Shown piece after piece: positions 4,600 through 8,298 of a stretch of DNA of 8,298 bases. Within the stretch, counting starts at the first letter, position 1. The number at the start of each line of letters is the position of its first letter. Origin of the DNA: Pseudomonadales bacterium (GTDB taxonomy: Bacteria; Pseudomonadota; Gammaproteobacteria; Pseudomonadales; Azotimanducaceae); contig SKXG01000206.1 of the NCBI GenBank assembly GCA_007128525.1, positions 1 to 8,298 on the forward strand, written 5' to 3'. The notes under the pieces are model-generated. The model searched no databases. It was not told the origin of the DNA and saw nothing but the letters and a program-made list of their open reading frames with translations. The position numbers and the translations under genes were made by a program.

Positions 4600-7407
4600 A
4601 TGAAACGCATGCTGATCAATGCCACGCAACCGGAAGAAGTCCGTGTTGCGATGGTAGACGGCCAGAAGCTCTACGACCTTGATATCGAAAACCGTGGCCG
4701 CGAACAGAAAAAGGCCAGTATCTACAAAGCACGTATCACCCGCGTTGAACCCAGCCTTGAAGCCGCCTTCGTCGACTTCGGTGCCGATCGTCACGGATTC
4801 CTGCCATTAAAGGAAATTGCCCGCAGCTATTTTCGTAAAGGCGCCGACAGCGGCGGCAAGAAAAGCATTCAGGACCTGGTTCAGGAAGGCCAGGAAGTCA
4901 TCGTTCAGGTCGATAAAGACGAACGCGGCACCAAAGGTGCGGCGCTGTCGACTTTTATCAGTCTGGCCGGCCGCTACCTGGTGCTGATGCCGAACAACCC
5001 CCGTGCCGGCGGCATTTCCCGCCGCATTGAGGGTGAAGAACGCGACAGCCTGCGCGACATACTCAGCCAGCTCAATATCCCGGAAGGCATGGGCGTTATA
5101 GTCCGCACCGCCGGCGTTGAGCGCAGTGTTGAAGAGTTGCAGTGGGATCTCGACTATCTGCTGACCCTGTGGGATGCGATCGGCAAGGCCGCTGCAGAAG
5201 AAAAAGCGCCGAAACTCCTGTATCAGGAAAACAGCGTCCTTCTACGTGCCCTGCGTGACTATCTGCGCAAGGACATCGGTGAAGTGCTGATTGACGAGAA
5301 GAGTGCACATGGCGAAGCCATGACCTTTGCCGAGCAGGTGCTGCCTTCGTTCAAGGATCGGATCAAGCTCTACAATGATCCGATTCCGCTGTTCAGCCGC
5401 TATCAGATTGAGAGCCAGATCGAGAGCGCATTCGAACATGACGTCAAACTGCCTTCAGGCGGCAGCATCGTCATCGACCCAACTGAGGCCCTGGTCTCAA
5501 TTGACATCAACTCTGCTCGCGCCACCAAGGGCGCAGACATTGAAGAAACCGCCCTCAACACCAATCTCGAGGCAGCCGATGAAATCGGTCGCCAGCTGCG
5601 GCTGCGTGACGTTGGCGGCCTGATCGTCATCGACTTCATCGACATGGCCAGCAGTCGCAATCAGCGCGCCGTGGAAAACCGCATGCGCGAAGCACTGGAG
5701 TCTGACCGTGCACGCGTGCAGGTTGGGCGAATTTCCCGCTTCGGTCTGATGGAAATGTCCCGCCAGCGGCTGCGCCCATCGCTGGAAGAAACCACCACAC
5801 AGCTGTGCCCGCGCTGCTCCGGCCAAGGCCGCATCCGCGACGTCCGCTCGCTGGCGCTTGCGGTACTCCGGGTCATGGAAGAAGAAGCCCTGAAAGAGCA
5901 CAGCGCCGTGGTGCGGGCCGTGGTGCCGGTAAATGTTGGCGCTTATCTGCTCAACGAAAAGCGTGCTGATGTCGCCGCCATCGAGCAGCGCACCAGAACG
6001 CACTTGATCGTGGTGCCGAACCCGCTGCTGGAAACCCCGCATTATGAGGTGCAACGCATGCGGGAGGATGAGGCCAAGCTCGAAGGTGGCGTCGCCAGCT
6101 TCGAAATCGTCGACAACCTGGTTGTTGACAGTGCCGAGCCCGAGTGGGTGCAGGCCCAGCCGGTTGCCGCAGCACCGCGCGCTGCGGTCAGCCACATCAT
6201 GCCGGCCGCACCCGCCCCTATGGCGGCACAGGCAGCGGTTGCCGAGCCCACGACCAAGGCTGAAGCGCCCGCCAAACCGGCAGCACGCACGCAGCCAGCG
6301 GTCCCGTCCAAGCCAGCGCCTGCGACGGAAGGCCCTGGTCTGGTTCGTCGCATCATTGGCGCCTTGTTCAGCTCCCCGGTCGAAGGTACCACCGAGGTTG
6401 TAGTCGCCGACACGACGGTCGCCAGCAAACCCGCTGCGCGCTCCCGACCTGCCGGAGATCAGGATTCCAAGCAGCGCTCACAGCGCCAGCGTCGGTCCCG
6501 CAAGCCCGATGCGCCCAGCACTGACGAGCAGAACGCCGCACCGGCCCGCCAAAGGCCCGAGCCTGATACCAGCGCAACGACAGATGCTGACACTGATGAC
6601 GCGACCCCGCGCCCGGCAAAGCGCCGGCGCCGGCGCGGCGGTCGTGGCCGCAATGGTGACCGCAACAACCGCCCCGATCGCCAGGAAGGCCAGGATAGCC
6701 AGGACGAAGCAGCGGACCAGCCTGCCGTGGCGACCGCCAAGGCAGATTCGGAAAGCTCCGATGTTGAGACGTCCACGCGTGGCGACGGCGGGCGTCGACG
6801 CAATCGCCGCGGCCAGCGCAACGACCGTCCGCAGGCAGAGGCCGTCCCCGATCGTGCCGAAACAGCTACTGCAGAAGACTACGACGATCTGCCGGAGAAC
6901 CGGCTGCCGCCGAACCTGGAACAGAGCAAACGCATGCCGCGACGTGACCGCGCCGCATTGGCTGGCGGTCAGGGACGCGGCCCGGAAGCCGGCGTCCAAC
7001 CGCCTGTGCCACCAGTACGCGCCACTGCGCCTGAGGCCGCTGCAGAAAACCCTGCAGAGAGCTCCGCACAGAAACCGGACGCTGATGCAGCGCAAACCGA
7101 GCCTGCCCACGAGTCGGTCGCCACGCCCGAGAATGATGCCGAGACCAGCGGCGCAGCCACGGCAGCGCCAACGGCGCCTCCAGCTGATGCCGAGGAGACC
7201 AAGGTCTCCACACCCCAGGCTGAAAGTGCGCCCACCGCCAAACCCAGCACCGACGCCATGCCGGACAGTGAAACCAGTGTCGTGATCGAACAGCCTGCGC
7301 TGAAGCCGGCAGAAGCACCGCCATTACCTAAAGGGCGAGCTGCCAATGACCCGAGGGAAATCCGCAAACGCGAACGCGAAGCTCGCTTGCGGCAGCAACA
7401 GGACTGA
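4600..7407 (+). CDS. rne: Ribonuclease E
   Basis: RNase E is the essential endoribonuclease that starts most mRNA decay and processes rRNA and tRNA precursors; its C-terminal half is the degradosome scaffold. The 935-residue product starts [20 protein letters not shown], matching the E. coli N-terminus. The S1 RNA-binding domain covers about residues 36-120. The catalytic aspartates are Asp302 in IDINSARAT and Asp345 in VIDFID, one less than E. coli numbering. The zinc-link CPRC is at 403-406. After about residue 510 the protein becomes low-complexity Ala/Pro/Glu/Asp sequence. It has a membrane-targeting-like amphipathic segment [13 protein letters not shown] (580-592) and Arg-rich tracts at about 624-635, 671-694 and 731-743. 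The conserved-looking tail contains [12 protein letters not shown] (917-928). I reject an 11-codon TTG-initiated extension. It is transcribed alone and diverges from rluC. Confidence 0.98.
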   Translation: MKRMLINATQPEEVRVAMVDGQKLYDLDIENRGREQKKASIYKARITRVEPSLEAAFVDFGADRHGFLPLKEIARSYFRKGADSGGKKSIQDLVQEGQEVIVQVDKDERGTKGAALSTFISLAGRYLVLMPNNPRAGGISRRIEGEERDSLRDILSQLNIPEGMGVIVRTAGVERSVEELQWDLDYLLTLWDAIGKAAAEEKAPKLLYQENSVLLRALRDYLRKDIGEVLIDEKSAHGEAMTFAEQVLPSFKDRIKLYNDPIPLFSRYQIESQIESAFEHDVKLPSGGSIVIDPTEALVSIDINSARATKGADIEETALNTNLEAADEIGRQLRLRDVGGLIVIDFIDMASSRNQRAVENRMREALESDRARVQVGRISRFGLMEMSRQRLRPSLEETTTQLCPRCSGQGRIRDVRSLALAVLRVMEEEALKEHSAVVRAVVPVNVGAYLLNEKRADVAAIEQRTRTHLIVVPNPLLETPHYEVQRMREDEAKLEGGVASFEIVDNLVVDSAEPEWVQAQPVAAAPRAAVSHIMPAAPAPMAAQAAVAEPTTKAEAPAKPAARTQPAVPSKPAPATEGPGLVRRIIGALFSSPVEGTTEVVVADTTVASKPAARSRPAGDQDSKQRSQRQRRSRKPDAPSTDEQNAAPARQRPEPDTSATTDADTDDATPRPAKRRRRRGGRGRNGDRNNRPDRQEGQDSQDEAADQPAVATAKADSESSDVETSTRGDGGRRRNRRGQRNDRPQAEAVPDRAETATAEDYDDLPENRLPPNLEQSKRMPRRDRAALAGGQGRGPEAGVQPPVPPVRATAPEAAAENPAESSAQKPDADAAQTEPAHESVATPENDAETSGAATAAPTAPPADAEETKVSTPQAESAPTAKPSTDAMPDSETSVVIEQPALKPAEAPPLPKGRAANDPREIRKREREARLRQQQD

Positions 7408-7418
7408 ACCCGCCCCGA

Positions 7419-7449
7419 ACCCGGGCTGACGGCGGCCGTCAGCCCGGGT
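7419..7449. terminator. 14-bp hairpin between rne and the GNAT gene
   Basis: ACCCGGGCTGACGG (7419-7432) and its exact complement (7436-7449) enclose the 3-base loop CGG. The hairpin starts 12 bases after the rne stop. Its right arm includes the last codons and the stop (7441-7439) of the convergent acetyltransferase gene. No T tract follows on either strand, so it is an atypical but very stable shared terminator or 3'-end stabiliser. Confidence 0.7.
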
Positions 7450-8029
7450 CAGTGGCATCACCTCTATCCAGACGCCACGTCTGCTCAAGCTCCACGAACT
7501 GAAGGCCTGACACTTTGGGGACGCCGAAGCGCGGATCATTGGGGAAAGGGCTCACTCGCCCGGTATTCCTGAATCCCAGGCGTTCGTAGTAGGCGATCAG
7601 CTCAAGGCGACGTTCGATCACCAGCATGCGCATACCCGGAGACTGGTGCACCAGTCGCAAATAGCGCCGCGCAAAGCGCAGGCAACGGCGCCCCAACCCC
7701 AGCCCCTGCAAACCGGGTCGAATGACGAACATGCCCAGTTCCGGCAACCCCACAGGTGGGCACTGCAGGCTGAAACACCCGAGCACCCTCTGGCCACCCG
7801 CTTGTGGCTGCTCCAGCACGAAGACTGCCGAGTTGGGCCCCCGAATCAACCGTCCAACCTCCCGACCATCGGTACGCTGGCCATCAAGCAAGTCCGCCTC
7901 CGTCGTCCAGCCTTGCCGACTGCTGTCGCCCCGATAGGCGCTGTTGATCAGCCCAACCAGCGTCGACACATCGTTCGGTCCTGCCCGGCGGAAGCGCCAC
8001 TGACCAGTCCCGAATGTGAAACCCGTCAC
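7439..8029 (-). CDS. GNAT-family N-acetyltransferase
   Basis: This is a GNAT (Gcn5-related) acetyltransferase that should move an acetyl group from acetyl-CoA to an amine; the substrate cannot be told from sequence. With the chosen start it has 196 residues. WRFRRAGPNDVSTLVGLINSAY (11-32) is the usual first strand and helix. ELGMFVIRPGLQGLGLGRR (97-115) holds the acetyl-CoA-binding QGLGLG loop (109-113). LIAYYERLGFRNTG (144-157) is the typical C-terminal motif. I chose the GTG at 8029-8027 because AGGAG (complement of 8040-8044) lies 10 bases upstream and the fold begins just after it. The frame is open to 8200, but that would overlap the divergent PAS gene and adds no domain. It converges on rne with 31 bases between the stops. 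I do not recognise a named homologue. Confidence 0.85.
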   Translation of the reverse strand: MTGFTFGTGQWRFRRAGPNDVSTLVGLINSAYRGDSSRQGWTTEADLLDGQRTDGREVGRLIRGPNSAVFVLEQPQAGGQRVLGCFSLQCPPVGLPELGMFVIRPGLQGLGLGRRCLRFARRYLRLVHQSPGMRMLVIERRLELIAYYERLGFRNTGRVSPFPNDPRFGVPKVSGLQFVELEQTWRLDRGDATDPG

Positions 8030-8032
8030 AGT

Positions 8033-8041
8033 TGCTATACT
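8033..8041 (+). promoter_or_regulatory. Candidate extended -10 promoter of the PAS gene
   Basis: TGCTATACT gives an extended -10 with TATACT at 8036-8041 (five of six to consensus). No good -35 is visible; ATGTGA at 8014-8019 with a 16-base spacer is the nearest. Transcription would start near 8048. The element overlaps the Shine-Dalgarno of the divergent acetyltransferase gene. Confidence 0.45.
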
Positions 8042-8103
8042 CCTCTCGACACCGGCTCGGACCGCAGAAGTCCACCAAGAAAAACCGTCAGCCAGGATTG
8101 CCC

Positions 8104-8298
8104 ATGAAGCCCAAGCGCACGGGACGCCGTTACAAGCCGCAGCTGCTGAGTGCCCCTGGTCATGGCCCTGCAGCGAGTCCCGATGACAAGGATGCCGCAC
8201 TGGCCCAGCTCTGCGCCATCATGGATCATGCAGATGCTGGCCTGTGCGCCTTTGACCTGGATGGCCAGCGGTTCATCTACGTCAACCAGACCCTGCTG
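8104..8298 (+). CDS. PAS-domain signalling protein, N-terminal part only
   Basis: The first 65 codons of a gene that continues past the right edge. After a basic, probably flexible N-terminus (MKPKRTGRRYKPQ, then Pro/Ala/Asp-rich to about residue 30), residues 34-65 read LAQLCAIMDHADAGLCAFDL and on to IYVNQTLL. This is the usual opening of a PAS sensory domain: a helix, then a strand ending in D-x-D-G, then a strand ending in YVNQ. There is no signal peptide or membrane segment so far, so it appears cytoplasmic. The ATG at 8104 has AGGA (8094-8097) six bases upstream. PAS domains at the N-terminus commonly precede histidine kinase, GGDEF/EAL or sigma-54 activator modules, and which one follows here cannot be seen. 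It diverges from the acetyltransferase gene across 74 bases. Confidence 0.75.
   Translation, partial: MKPKRTGRRYKPQLLSAPGHGPAASPDDKDAALAQLCAIMDHADAGLCAFDLDGQRFIYVNQTLL

Noticed and set aside
6478..7285. Frames of 210 and 258 codons on either strand inside the rne 3' half
   Set aside because: Low-complexity alternative readings of the repetitive Arg/Ala/Pro region; no motif and no ribosome-binding site.
8030..8200. Longer acetyltransferase starting at 8200
   Set aside because: It would overlap the divergent PAS gene by about 97 bases, adds no domain, and the GTG at 8029 has a good Shine-Dalgarno.
1..8298. CRISPR arrays, tRNA or rRNA genes, insertion sequences, attachment sites, defence or toxin systems
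   Set aside because: I read for regularly spaced repeats, terminal inverted repeats, transposase motifs and tRNA-like structures and saw none; this is a core-genome region.

Overview
This is a chromosomal housekeeping region from a fairly GC-rich gammaproteobacterium. The rne / rluC / maf (yceF) / yceD-rpmF / fabD-fabG order and orientation match the arrangement I recall from Escherichia coli and, with extra genes, from Pseudomonas. The L32 protein has no zinc-binding cysteines, and RNase E is the long form with a disordered Arg/Ala/Pro-rich C-terminal half. I would not name a genus.

Layout. Bases 1-2141 (minus strand) hold a head-to-tail cluster read right to left: yceD, rpmF, fabD, and the first 96 codons of fabG, which runs off the left edge. 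It starts from a near-perfect sigma-70 promoter (2152-2180) that sits almost on top of the yceD start codon. maf (2265-2900, plus) diverges from yceD and converges with rluC (2908-3858, minus); a hairpin covers both stop codons. rluC and rne (4600-7407, plus) diverge across about 740 noncoding bases. That stretch holds an extended -10 promoter and a roughly 645-base rne leader with many stem-loops. rne converges with a GNAT acetyltransferase gene (7439-8029, minus), and a 14-bp hairpin overlaps the GNAT stop codon. A divergent gene starting at 8104 encodes the beginning of a PAS-domain protein and is cut by the right edge.

How the genes fit together. Three themes are present: fatty-acid synthesis (FabD loads malonyl groups on ACP, FabG reduces the beta-keto intermediate), ribosome production (L32, the YceD protein tied to 23S rRNA, the RluC pseudouridine synthase), and RNA turnover (RNase E). 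Maf/YceF removes unwanted nucleotides.

No mobile element, CRISPR array, tRNA or rRNA was found, and nothing looks like a wholly new system. The points most worth following up are the absence of plsX (and fabH) between rpmF and fabD, the apparently leaderless yceD transcript, the long structured rne leader, and the hairpins that span stop codons at both convergent gene junctions.
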